Shown here piece by piece: positions 54,621-64,000 of a stretch of DNA of 64,000 nucleotides. The stretch's first letter is position 1. Every line of letters begins with the position of its first letter. This DNA comes from Megaleporinus macrocephalus (lineage: Eukaryota > Chordata > Actinopteri > Characiformes > Anostomidae), in contig CM038715.1 in NCBI GenBank assembly GCA_021613375.1, forward strand, positions 580,501 through 644,500, read 5' to 3'. The translations under genes were made by a program, and so were the position numbers. The notes beneath the pieces were generated by a model that was given only the letters and a program-made list of their open reading frames with translations, was not told where the DNA came from and did no database searches.

Positions 54621-57094
54621 GGTTTAAAATGACACTTTGCCATCTCTTTTCCACCATGACCAAAGTCACCTACGTTCTATGTGACATCAGAACAGAACAA
54701 TTAAAAAAAGTTAAATAGGTGTGCATATGCATTTTATGGCATGTTGAACTGTGTTGTTTCTACTTTACTAGGCTGTTTACTACTTAGAAATAAAATAGTA
54801 ATAGTGTTGCAACAACTAACCAACAATCACTCAGAGCTCTAAACATCTACTCCCAGTGCTGTAAAAGGTGCAGCCCTAATTAATTGGCCCTAAGTGAGAA
54901 ACAGAAACTTCCACAGAAAATCACAGATATATATTATCAATAAATAACATTATCCAGTTAAATGTGAGCTAATTAATTATTTTGTACTTAATATTCAGAA
55001 ATTTGTCTCTCCGTTTACACTAAAAGGTTTTTATTTTTTAACAGTTTAGCCGCAGTGAAGTTGTCGTCGTCTCAGGCTCCGATTTTGAGCCGTGCTTATT
55101 TTATTTCAGTTTTTTGAGCCCAGAACATAAATGATGGGAACATGATTCTAATCATTATTCTGTGGGTAGTGATATGCCTCTGAGGATACCTTTTTATCAG
55201 ACCACCATTGAGCTGTGACAAAGAACTCTTTGTCTGGTTCTGAAGACACTTGAGCGCAGACTTGAATAAAATTGAAGAATGCTGCTGTTTTATTATTTCT
55301 TCTTTCTTCTCTTTCAGCTACATACATACATACACAGTGAGCTCACTGTTTCCAACGAGGTGTCGTTTCTTGCCCGCGTCTCTTCCACTGACAATCTCGC
55401 CTGTCAGAGCTCCGAACAACACCACCAGGGTGCAATGGAGAACTGATTTCCACTCAGCTCTCTGACAGAGAGAGAAATAGGGCCATGTTTGCAACCTTGA
55501 CGTTTTACAACAAAGCCTATTATGCGCTCTGGGAGTGACTCTGAGCGCGCATATGTACTTGTAGATGAATAACTGGGCGTGAGTGATGTTTTCAAAGCTG
55601 CCGCAGAAATTATGTGAGGTGCTTAGGAGCATTAGAGCAGTCGAGAAGAGCGGAAGGAGACAATGAATGTTTCAATCTGCGTTTTTTTGGGAAGTATCAA
55701 TTCAACGAAGGTCATTCTTGAGCTGACGCTGTTGAGAGAGAGAGCGCTGACAAATGGCGCAGCCGTGCCAGCGTTTTGTGCCATGTCAGTGATGAGGGAC
55801 ACGGCAGCTGATGGCCTTTCTCAACCATCAGTCTATATTACACCCTCTGCCATCACCTCAGATAGAGGCGGCCATACATCACGCGAGCGATGCGGAGAAG
55901 GAAGGACTTCAGGAATATAACACCATTTAGAACGCCAGGATGTGGAACATGGGCCTGGTGGGTGGGTGGAGGGCACAAATCATCTAAAGCTGCTGTTCAT
56001 CTTCAGTGATTTGCTGGGGAATTGTGTTGCATTGGCCTACTGCTGGCTGAGAGCTGCGACGAGGAAGCGATTTGTTTCAGCCCAGAGTGAGATGGGGTTA
56101 GAAGGGCTGCAAAAAAAAAAAAAGAAAAAGAAAATGCAGCGGCGACAAAATTTTCTGAAATGCTCAGCACCAGTAGATGTCCTCAGCACACTGAAAGAAA
56201 TGCCAGAGAAAATGGTGCTGCATTAAACAAGAAATCTCAAGGTTCTCTGTGGAATTGTGCTCTCGCTATATTCAGGCATGGCAATCGGTTTGAATGGTAA
56301 ACATCAGTACATGCTTATCGCAGTACATGCTCCATTTTTGTGTCAGTGGTGATGGGTAAATTTGAGTGAAACCCCCCCCACACACACCTTTCCTGTCTGT
56401 GGCTAGCCTTGAAAATTCTCTTGATTCTCTTTGCTGTCTCTTTGCCACAAACTATGTACACTGTATAGTAGAGTATAATGATTGTAGATGTTATTTTATG
56501 ATATCTCTTTATTTTTTGTTCCTCCTGATTAATATCTGCACTGGGAGAAGAGAAATGGGAGATAGGGTGAAATGACATATTTGGGCACCTGGAAAAACAC
56601 ATGGTTCTTTGTGATCAGTGTAGGTGATGAGTGGCGTGAGACTTCAGGAAGCTGTGGTTGGTTAATCTGGGTTTCTGCCAGTACAACATTTATCATGACA
56701 TCCGTGAAGAATACCCACGGTCCTGCTGAGTCTCATTTTTCTCTCTAAACCCAGGTCCATGTGAGGGTAATAGAGCAAGATATTGCTTCAGACCACTTCA
56801 GAAAAGTAATAAGCTACAATATGACTACCACCAGCATAGGCCTTTCATAGACTCCCACAAACTCATTTGATTTGAATTGGTAGTATTGGACTAGTTTGTA
56901 TCATTAACCAACTTTGCTCACACTTTAAGCAAGAACTGTGCAGCCTGTTTATTCACCTCGTAGGTTGTTTTAAAAAAATGTATGACGAGTCAAATGGAAG
57001 ATTTTGGAAAAAGATAAAGTGAGTTTTTTTCATTGCCGTACACTCTTTAAAATAAAGCACCCTTAATGACTCCTGACTTGGACATATGGCTGTG
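54621..57094. other. Long single-copy block, possible conserved non-coding sequence
   Basis: The section 55200-56250 is of balanced composition and open in several overlapping frames. A minus frame near 55320-55470 contains a hydrophobic run (VLHCTLVVLFGALTG) but has no in-frame start in a good context and no recognisable family. A GAAAAAGAAAA-type A-rich tract lies at about 56111-56135. Confidence 0.4.
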
Positions 57095-57375
57095 CTGTGC
57101 TGCAATCAGTTGGAATAAACTCCCAGAAGCAGTCAGATTTGCATAGCCTGTTTAAAAGCAGACTAAGCAATTGCACTGTGCATCTTTTTAGCACTTAATT
57201 AAACTTAATTAAAATTCAATGTTCGTCTTACTTCTTCATGTTGATTACATTATATTCACTACATTCCATTAAATAACTTCATTTGGTTTTCATCTTTTGT
57301 TTTAATCAAGTATTTATTTTGGTTTATATTCACTGTAAAGTGCCGTGAAATTCTTTGTACATGAAGATGTATTAT
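57095..57375 (+). mobile_element. LINE 3' remnant (ORF2 end and 3' UTR)
   Basis: GTTGGAATAAACTCCCAGAA (about 57110-57129) codes for a WNKLPE-like motif. This resembles the xWNxLPxxx...FKxxLK end of fish LINE or reverse-transcriptase polyproteins. Stops interrupt it. CACTGTAAAGTGCCGTGAAA (57331-57350) is a typical 3' UTR word of the same group. Confidence 0.5.
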
Positions 57376-57399
57376 GTACAGTGGGGTTCAAAAGTCTTA

Positions 57400-58433
57400 C
57401 ACGAACATCAGAATGTCTTTTAAAGTTTGCTTTAAGGACAGCAAGCGCTGGAGTGGGCGTGGATGAGTAGATCAAATCCAAAGTCATATGAACACTAGCT
57501 TTGGTGGAAGAGATGAGACTTTTGCTGTCGACGTTATAAGTTGGCTTAATTTTAAATTGTGGCCTAGAAATCAAGCAGAATTGTGAATATGTTGTCTTTA
57601 TTTTACTCATTGTAACTTTTTATTTACATTTATTGATGCTTATTTGTTTATTTTAAAGATATAAATGAAAAAAATTGTACTCTTTCAATGTAGTCGTGCA
57701 CATTTACACCCTACTGTAGCACTGTAGAAGCTTGCCCTGGAAAATCATATACCATAACGTGATGTAGTGTTTTTTATCATTTATATTTTAACTTTTATAA
57801 AGGTTCTATATAGCGTGACCACTAATGACTATTTTTCTATCACTAAATTTACAGTTTAGTTTACAGATTAGTTGATTGATTAAAATAATTAGTTTTCCAC
57901 AAATCTTTAAATGGATCCTTTGTATTTATGCCATTCCAATTCACAGTGCAATGTGAGAAATAATAGGAGAGAGAAAAACATTAGAAAAGGTACATACCCA
58001 ACACACATGAACACACCCATTGACACCACTGACCAAATAGATTTAGCCCAGATTTCAGCCTAAACATTTATTCAGTAGAAATGTGGGGTAACAGGTAGAC
58101 TTATGGCTAATGGTAAATGAATAAGAATGAATGGACAACACAAATCGTGTTTTTGTCTTTTAAGGCAGTACGTCCTCTAGAAAAGCACCTGTGTGTTTTC
58201 TCTTTAGGTGCTTATGCATCACATGAGTGTTGCGGTTGTATCCCATCGAAACCATGTACTAACCACTTCTATTGTTTTGTGCTACTTTAAAGTGCTTACA
58301 TACTTTTAACACCTTTGGTCTTTAGAAACATTTTTAAAATAGTGCTGCCACAATTAAAAAGAAACTCTAGTTTTGAATAGAGACTACCAAAAACTAGGAC
58401 AAAGGTGAACCTATGCATTGGTTTGAAAGATAG
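57400..58433. other. AT-rich sequence, little recognised
   Basis: CAGTGGGGTTCAAAAGTCTT at 57379-57398 resembles a Tc1-like inverted end, but no partner end or transposase was found. Confidence 0.3.
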
Positions 58434-58441
58434 ATGTCAAT

Positions 58442-60528
58442 CAGTGTTAATTGTCACAGCAAATTCTGATTTAGTTTAAGTTGTAGTCCTTTGACTAAAA
58501 TGTCATTTAGTTTTAGTCATAATTTAGTCATCTGAATTGTTTTTAGTTTTAGTCTAGTTTAGTCGACTAATAATCATAAGAATATAGTCTAGACTAAATC
58601 TACAGCCGATTCAGTCAACTAAAATATAAAGGGTATAAAATGTAAATGCTTTTTCTTCAGTTCCCTTCAATTATTTAAATCATTATATACACTTACACAA
58701 AATAAAACATTTATAAACCAGTTATGGAATATTATTCATGTTTGAAATACCAAAAAACACACAAACAGATTTAACAACCAACATCTGAGCTCCTCCATAA
58801 CGACAAAGTGAAAAAGAGAAAACTGTTATTTTATCCTTGTATCACCTTTTTATTTATTATCTCTTATTTAATAATTGTTACTGGTGTTGTGAATCTAATT
58901 AAATGACATGCTCTGTGATTAACTAATCTACATTAATTAACACCACCTTACTAAGTTAATACAGCGCTTCACCTGCTTCCCACATACCTGATCCAACTAA
59001 TCTGATCATTAACACCACCTTACTGAGTTAGTACAGCTCTTCACCTGCTCCCCACATACCTGATCCAACTAATCTGATCATTAACACCACCTTACTGAGT
59101 TAATACAGCGCTTCATCTGCTTCATACATACCTGATCAACTAATCTGATCATTAACACCACCTTACTGAGTTAATACAGCGCTTCACCTGCTTCATACAT
59201 ACCTGATCAACTAATCTGATCATTAACACCACCTTACTGAGTTAATACAGCGCTTCACCTGCTTCATACATACCTGATCAACTAATCTGATCATTAACAC
59301 CACCTTACTGAGTTAATACTGCGCTTCACCTGCTTCCCACATACCTGATCCAACTAATCTGATCATTAACACCACCTTACTGAGTTAATACAGCGCTTCA
59401 CCTGCTTCCCACATACCTGATCCAACTAATCTGATCATTAACACCACCTTACTGAGTTAGTACAGCGCTTCACCTGCTTCCCACATACCTGATCCAACTA
59501 ATCTGATCATTAACACCACCTTACTGAGTTAATACAGCGCTTCACCTGCTTCCCACATACCTGATCTAACTAATCTGATCATTAACACCACCTTACTGAG
59601 TTAATACAGCGCTTCACCTGCTTCCCACATACCTGATCATCTAATCTGATCATTAACACCACCTTACTGAGTTAATACATCGCTTCACCTGCTTCCCACA
59701 TACCTGATCAACTAATCTGATCATTATCACCACCTTACTGAGTTAATACAGCGCTTCACCTGCTTCCCACATACCTGATCAACTAATCTGATCATTAACA
59801 CCACCTTACTGAATTAATATAGCGCTTCACCTGCTTCCCACATACCTGATCCAACTAATCTGATCATTAACACCACCTTACTGAGTTAATACAGCGCTTC
59901 ACCTGCTTCCCACATACCTGATCAACTAATCTGATCATTAACACCACCTTACTGAGTTAGTACAGCGCTTCACCTGCTTCCCACATACCTGATCAACTAA
60001 TCTGATCATTAACACCACCTTACTGAGTTAGTACAGTGTTTACAGCAGGACACGCTTTAAACTGTAGAGGGCAGTGTGCTTTCAGGACTAGGATTAAGAA
60101 AGGCTAAGATAGCGTTAGCAGTGGTAAGGCTAGTTAACGGTGGTCCTGGGGGGCTGATGTCCAGCACAGTGGTGATTTTCTCTAAACACAAACTCTAAAC
60201 TCTCTTTCTCTCTGCTCACACTGTCTAGATAACTTAGTTCCATCATCAGTAACGACAGTTCGCAGGCTTGTATGGTCTTCCCGGGTTTAGACCAGATTTG
60301 TGCAAGTGTGCGCTTGATTGATCACTACCCGGCTTGTCCTGCCTCTCCATATACGCCAAAGTAGTTATGATTGGCTGTTTTCCAAACATTTTCGGCTCGT
60401 TTCTTTTCGTTGACTAAAGTATCAATCAATTTCTTCATAGTTTTTATCCTGTTATGTAGTTTTTATTTAGTTATCGTCATGAAAAAAAGGTTAGTTGACG
60501 AAAATTGTTTGTCAATGAAATTAAACTG
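58442..60528. mobile_element. hAT-like non-autonomous element with 72-bp array
   Basis: The ends CAGTGTTAATT and AATTAAACTG are inverted and of the CAGTG form typical of hAT elements. The flanks ATGTCAAT (58434-58441) and ATGTGCAT (60529-60536) match at six of eight positions, like an aged 8-bp duplication. Subterminal TTTAGTC/GACTAAA words are repeated on both sides. About half of the element is a 72-bp tandem array. There is no transposase. Confidence 0.75.
58921..60038. repeat. 72-bp minisatellite, 16 copies
   Basis: The unit runs CTAATCTGATCATTAACACC, then ACCTTACTGAGTTAATACAG, CGCTTCACCTGCTTCCCACA and TACCTGATCCAA. Two length classes (72 and 71 bp, TGATCCAA versus TGATCAA) and a CTTCATACATA variant (three neighbouring copies, 59121-59280) show local homogenisation. 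Confidence 0.95.
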
Positions 60529-60536
60529 ATGTGCAT

Positions 60537-62885
60537 TTTCAGCATCATCATCAACGATCATTTCAACCAATCGCAACAGCGCTATGTCTTTACACTTGTA
60601 TCTCTCATTTACAGAAAAAAACTTTGATTAATGAACCATCCATTGTACGGTTCTTTAGGTGGTTCTTCTGTGGCATCTCTCCAAAGAACCCAGTGGAAAA
60701 TGGCACACATACAGAGACCAACACTAAACACAAATAACAAAGCAATTACTAGCATTTCTTTGACAGCATATCAAGATTTTTGCCTCTTCATTTAGATTCA
60801 GTTAGAAAGGCTAGAGGTGGTGAAGAAAATGAGCGTTGTTTTGTTTCTCTGTGCTTTCTTATAGCGTTGAGTCGTCAGCTCTCATGCAATCAAGTTGGGA
60901 TGATGAGTCGAACCGCGCTAATTGCATTCTCTCAGGCTAGTTTTGCCAACTCAATCTCTTTAGTTATCACAGAAGAAATGTAATAAGCATTCCGCTGCCT
61001 TGTCGTCTCGCTTTCCTTTGTGTTTGATTCTTGCATGCATAAATGATTTAAAATGCCACAATAAAGTTATTTTGGTGAAGGAAAAGCGGGAGCAGGGCCG
61101 AGGCGGATGCACTTCCTTGCCGTTGACCTGCGCTTCTGGGCCGTATCGACTTTTGCGCAGATACTGTGTGAGAAAACGGTTTTACGTTTCAGCAAGGTCT
61201 CCTGTGGGACACCCGCAACAACCATTCGAGTGGCTCAAGGTCAGAACACTTCTTTAAGTCATCATTGTTTATCTCCCCGTGGATGTTTCAGCTGAGAAGG
61301 GTGAGAGGATAAGACCCCCCGCAGTGCTTAAGCCTGAACTGCAGGCGGCCTTTTGTGCTCCAACACTGGCGAGGATATAGGGGCAAGCGCATTTGTCTTC
61401 TGCTGGGAGCCAGTGACCCTGCGGACAGATCCACAAGGCTGGTTGAGCTGGTGCTGGAACGTGTTCTGTGCTCTTGTCACTGGACTCGGTATGATGTGTT
61501 GCCTTTAAAATATTGATGGTGTCAAACGGCTACTTTCACATAGCACAGCCTGCGTTCGGGGGGCTTTCTGTGCACTCATAACTAAAGTTAAAGATTGAAC
61601 TACATACTGAATTGCAGGATCTCTTAATGAAGCAGCCAGTAACTGTGGAGGTTGGGCATTCCTCATGCTGACATTTATACTGCCTTCCAAACCACAGGGA
61701 TGATACGTTAACTGATAATACTTTTTGTCTAGTACTGCTCAGTCTCGCGAGCTCGGTGATCTATTTCCATCTGAAATGGAACCATTTCAAACGGCAAAGC
61801 TCATAATTCCGTTGATAGCAGTTTGAAGCTTTAATAAAGCTATGCTTTCCTTCCTGTATGCGTTATGAGGTTATAATAAGCAAAGTGAGGCTCGAGACTG
61901 TGCGATCGCACCCTGTTTGCCCATTTAGCTCACCGACTAAAAGTATTGCATGGCTGTAGAGAAGGGCACTTTGCCATATAGCCCCTGTACTAAGCGTACT
62001 AAGCGATGGAAACTGGTTCTGTGGATGCGACAGATGCTATGAAAGGCTGCGTGAGCTTTAGAACACATTATGCTGTCATAGAACTAAAACCAAAATAATA
62101 AAAAAGAAAATTGATTAAAAACAGAAGATGTGAAACGATTTTCTACATGTTTGCTTGTGGCTCTATTCTTTAAGTATGAGTTTGTCAGAAAGCTTCTACC
62201 ACATCAAGGCTATATTAAAGCAAAGAACAAAACAAAAGCAGCACACCAACATTTAGCTACTGCTAAACCATTGTCTCTACGTTCTTTATTGATCAGTTTC
62301 AGTAATGATAGCACACACCGACCCAAATCGATCTCAAGGACTGCTTTATATTTCACCCATTTACAGGCTTTTAGATCTGCTTTTTTCATCCATATCTAAA
62401 AGCTGGTTTTGTGTTGCTCCATGTCATAGTATCGCTTATGGTGAACTGTTAACAAAGACAAATTACCTCTGAAGTTGCAGACTTATACCACCGTTTCTCA
62501 CAAAAGAAGGTCTTTTTATAGATGGGAAAGATGAGAGACTACTTTGAGTAAGAGAGCTCCAACTGGACTCAAACGCCAAGTGCAGGAGCTCTGGAGGACA
62601 TGCTGGGTAAAATAATACAGAAGGCCAGACGTAGATATATGAAAAGGTGTAGCACAAAACATGCCTTGATATGCTGCAATATGGGCTCGCAATGCACCTG
62701 AAATGAATTTAATGGGCTGTAGATGATTATGCACTACACTGGACTGCCTACTAAATGCACAAGTGCAGTGAAATAGTACAGAAATCTACAAACAAGAAAC
62801 AAACAATAAGTGTTAGAATAAATAAGCTAAATAAATACAATACTTTCCAATCAAAACATTCTACAATGGCATCCCAGAGCATGCA
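60537..62885. other. Long single-copy block, no gene seen
   Basis: The section 61080-61500 is GC-richer than its surroundings and has overlapping plus frames at 61000-61295 without a domain. 61500-62880 is mixed. No repeats were recognised. This is a candidate for conserved sequence or an unrecognised exon. Confidence 0.4.
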
Positions 62886-62891
62886 AAAGTC

Positions 62892-63155
62892 TGGGCCCTA
62901 CTGGTTAAAATGAAACATTGAATGTTTTAGGTATAATCAGTGTCTGTTTTGTACAAATCATTTTTGTTTTGTACAAATTCAGAGTGAAAAAAAAGAAAAA
63001 AGGAGTGCCATTCAAAAGATTGGGCACCCCAGAAGAGCTCTCAGTTAACCAAGATCTCATACCATAATTTGCTTGTTAGGGCAATGACTCGTTCACAGCC
63101 ATCATTATTAGAAAAGCCCTGGTTCAAACCATTGTTCCATCAGATAGCAGCCATG
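62892..63155 (+). mobile_element. Tc1-like transposon, 5' part cut at its start codon
   Basis: CAAAAGTCTGGGCCCTACTG at the left resembles a Tc1 inverted end (CAAAAGTTTGGGCACC type), and CAAAAGATTGGGCACCCC recurs at about 63015-63032. The leader AACCAAGATCTCATACCATA, then TTGTTAGGGCAATGACTCGT leads into CAGCCATG at 63148-63155, which I recall as the transposase start context of this family. Immediately after the ATG another element begins (63156), and the rest of the Tc1 copy is not seen in the window. Confidence 0.6.
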
Positions 63156-63420
63156 TACGGTGGCCGAGAAGACCCAATGCACTGCAGATTCACAAACGCA
63201 CTGCAAATACAGAAAACACTTTCATTAAAATGACAACATGGGCACCACATTTAACAAACACACTGCAGATTCACAAAACAAAACACAACAGAAGGGTTTC
63301 CGGAGGACTTAAAGAACGGGGGACCATATACAGTGACCATATATATGGTATATGCTCCAATCTGAAGCCTTAGAAAGGCAATACATTCTGACCTGATGGC
63401 AGAAGAAGGAATAATGCAAA
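63156..63420 (+). mobile_element. TACGGTGGC-family element, left end
   Basis: It begins TACGGTGGCCGAGAAGACCC and follows the left inverted end of 13851 (CACTGCAGATTCACAAACGC). It then carries a CAATCTGAAGCC...GGCAATACATTCTGAC block shared with 34730-34800 and 63945-63990. No right end is visible before 63756. Confidence 0.75.
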
Positions 63421-63755
63421 TATGGAATACTCTGTAGATGTAACTTCTGAGCACAATCATCATACATTTTGTAAAGAACATAGACTGTAATATTTTGTCT
63501 TGTCTTTCACATTTCAGCAAAATCTATCCTTATCTGAAATGAATAATTGACTCTAAATATGGCTACTGTGATATAACTTGTAAGTTCTACAGTTTGTCTA
63601 CAAGCTTGTGTAGCCTAACTTTAGCTAAAAATTCCTTATCCAATAGCTGCAGGTGCGCAAAACAAAAAAGCATTTTCCCACGTCATTTCTTAGCCTGTAA
63701 AAAACCTTGATAATTATAGTTAGCATATATAACCGGGGCGTTGCCTTATATAAGA

Positions 63756-64000
63756 CCCAACGTGATGCAGATTCAAAAACGCACTGCAAATAAACGCACT
63801 GCAAATACAGAAAACACTTTCATCAAAATGACAACATTTAGAAAATGCGCTGCAGATTCACAAAACAAATTCACAACACGACGGAAGTGTTTCCGGAGGA
63901 CACTTAAAGGACGTGGAACCATATACAGCAACTATATATACGGCATATGCTCCAATCTGAAGCCACAGAGAGGGCAATACATTCTGAACTGAAGGTAAAA
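63756..64000 (+). mobile_element. TACGGTGGC-family element, second left-end copy running off the window
   Basis: From GACCCAACGTGATGCAGATT to GGCAATACATTCTGAACTGA it repeats 63172-63410, including a small internal duplication AAACGCACTGCAAAT. The terminal TACGGTGGC is absent, and the copy reaches the window end. Confidence 0.7.

Noticed and set aside
55318..55632. Signal-peptide-like minus-strand frame
   Set aside because: The hydrophobic run is attractive, but the nearest ATG is in another frame and the frame ends in a CATA microsatellite. There is no recognisable family.
57379..57398. Tc1-like inverted end CAGTGGGGTTCAAAAGTCTT
   Set aside because: No partner end, leader or transposase could be found, so it is kept only as a note.

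Overview
The window looks like teleost fish DNA, probably from an otophysan such as a characin or catfish. This is inference from memory of repeat families: Tc1-like elements, hAT-type non-autonomous elements, L2-like LINE tails ending in short tandem repeats, and tRNA-derived SINEs. There is no prokaryotic gene organisation and no operon, and I see no complete protein-coding gene. Long open frames come from tandem repeats, microsatellites or chance. The window is best read as intergenic or large-intron DNA dominated by nested mobile elements. One short stop-free stretch with splice-like ends (49145-49447, minus strand) is the only candidate host exon, and I cannot name it.

Layout. 1-9 kb: a solo LTR (886-1747), small DNA-transposon-like repeats, LINE tails and a dispersed repeat (5846-6700). 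9.9-12.6 kb: a second solo LTR (9954-10510) inside or beside a large repeat whose inverted partner lies at 36.8-37.5 kb, then an LTR-like unit (12145-12604). 13.7-15.7 kb: a GACTT-rich repeat interrupted by a complete 1057-bp element with long inverted ends; a second copy at 32.6 kb preserves the uninterrupted site. 17 kb: an internally deleted Tc1-like element. 18.9-20.6 kb: a non-autonomous element carrying 26 copies of a 45-bp minisatellite. 21-28 kb: a CACTGTAAAA-type repeat, another copy of the 18.9-kb family, and a SINE-like repeat split by a solo LTR (27221-27812) with a GCTGG target duplication. 29-31 kb: two copies of a hAT-like family, one split by a tRNA-derived SINE and one carrying a 36-bp minisatellite. 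33.5-36.2 kb: a chain of nested elements. 37.8-39.6 kb: TA microsatellites, a long hairpin and a second deleted Tc1-like element. 42.7-44.4 kb: a SINE whose 5' tRNA-like head is amplified into 71 copies of 20 bp. 45-57 kb: mostly single-copy sequence with a hAT-like end, a 110-bp hairpin element, LINE tails and an L1/Tx1-type ORF2 remnant. 58.4-60.5 kb: a hAT-like element carrying 16 copies of a 72-bp repeat. 62.9-64 kb: a Tc1-like 5' part cut at its start codon by the long-inverted-end family.

Main theme. Four large minisatellites (20, 36, 45 and 72 bp) each lie inside a different non-autonomous mobile element and appear to have grown from that element's own sequence. The most striking is the SINE array, in which every unit contains a match to the RNA polymerase III A-box consensus. 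Nested insertions with target duplications, and in two cases a matching unoccupied copy in the same window, give a partial relative history of insertions. Long single-copy blocks (about 4.2-5.5, 17.5-18.8, 46-48, 51.6-53.3, 54.6-57 and 60.5-62.9 kb) hold no gene I can support and could contain conserved non-coding elements.
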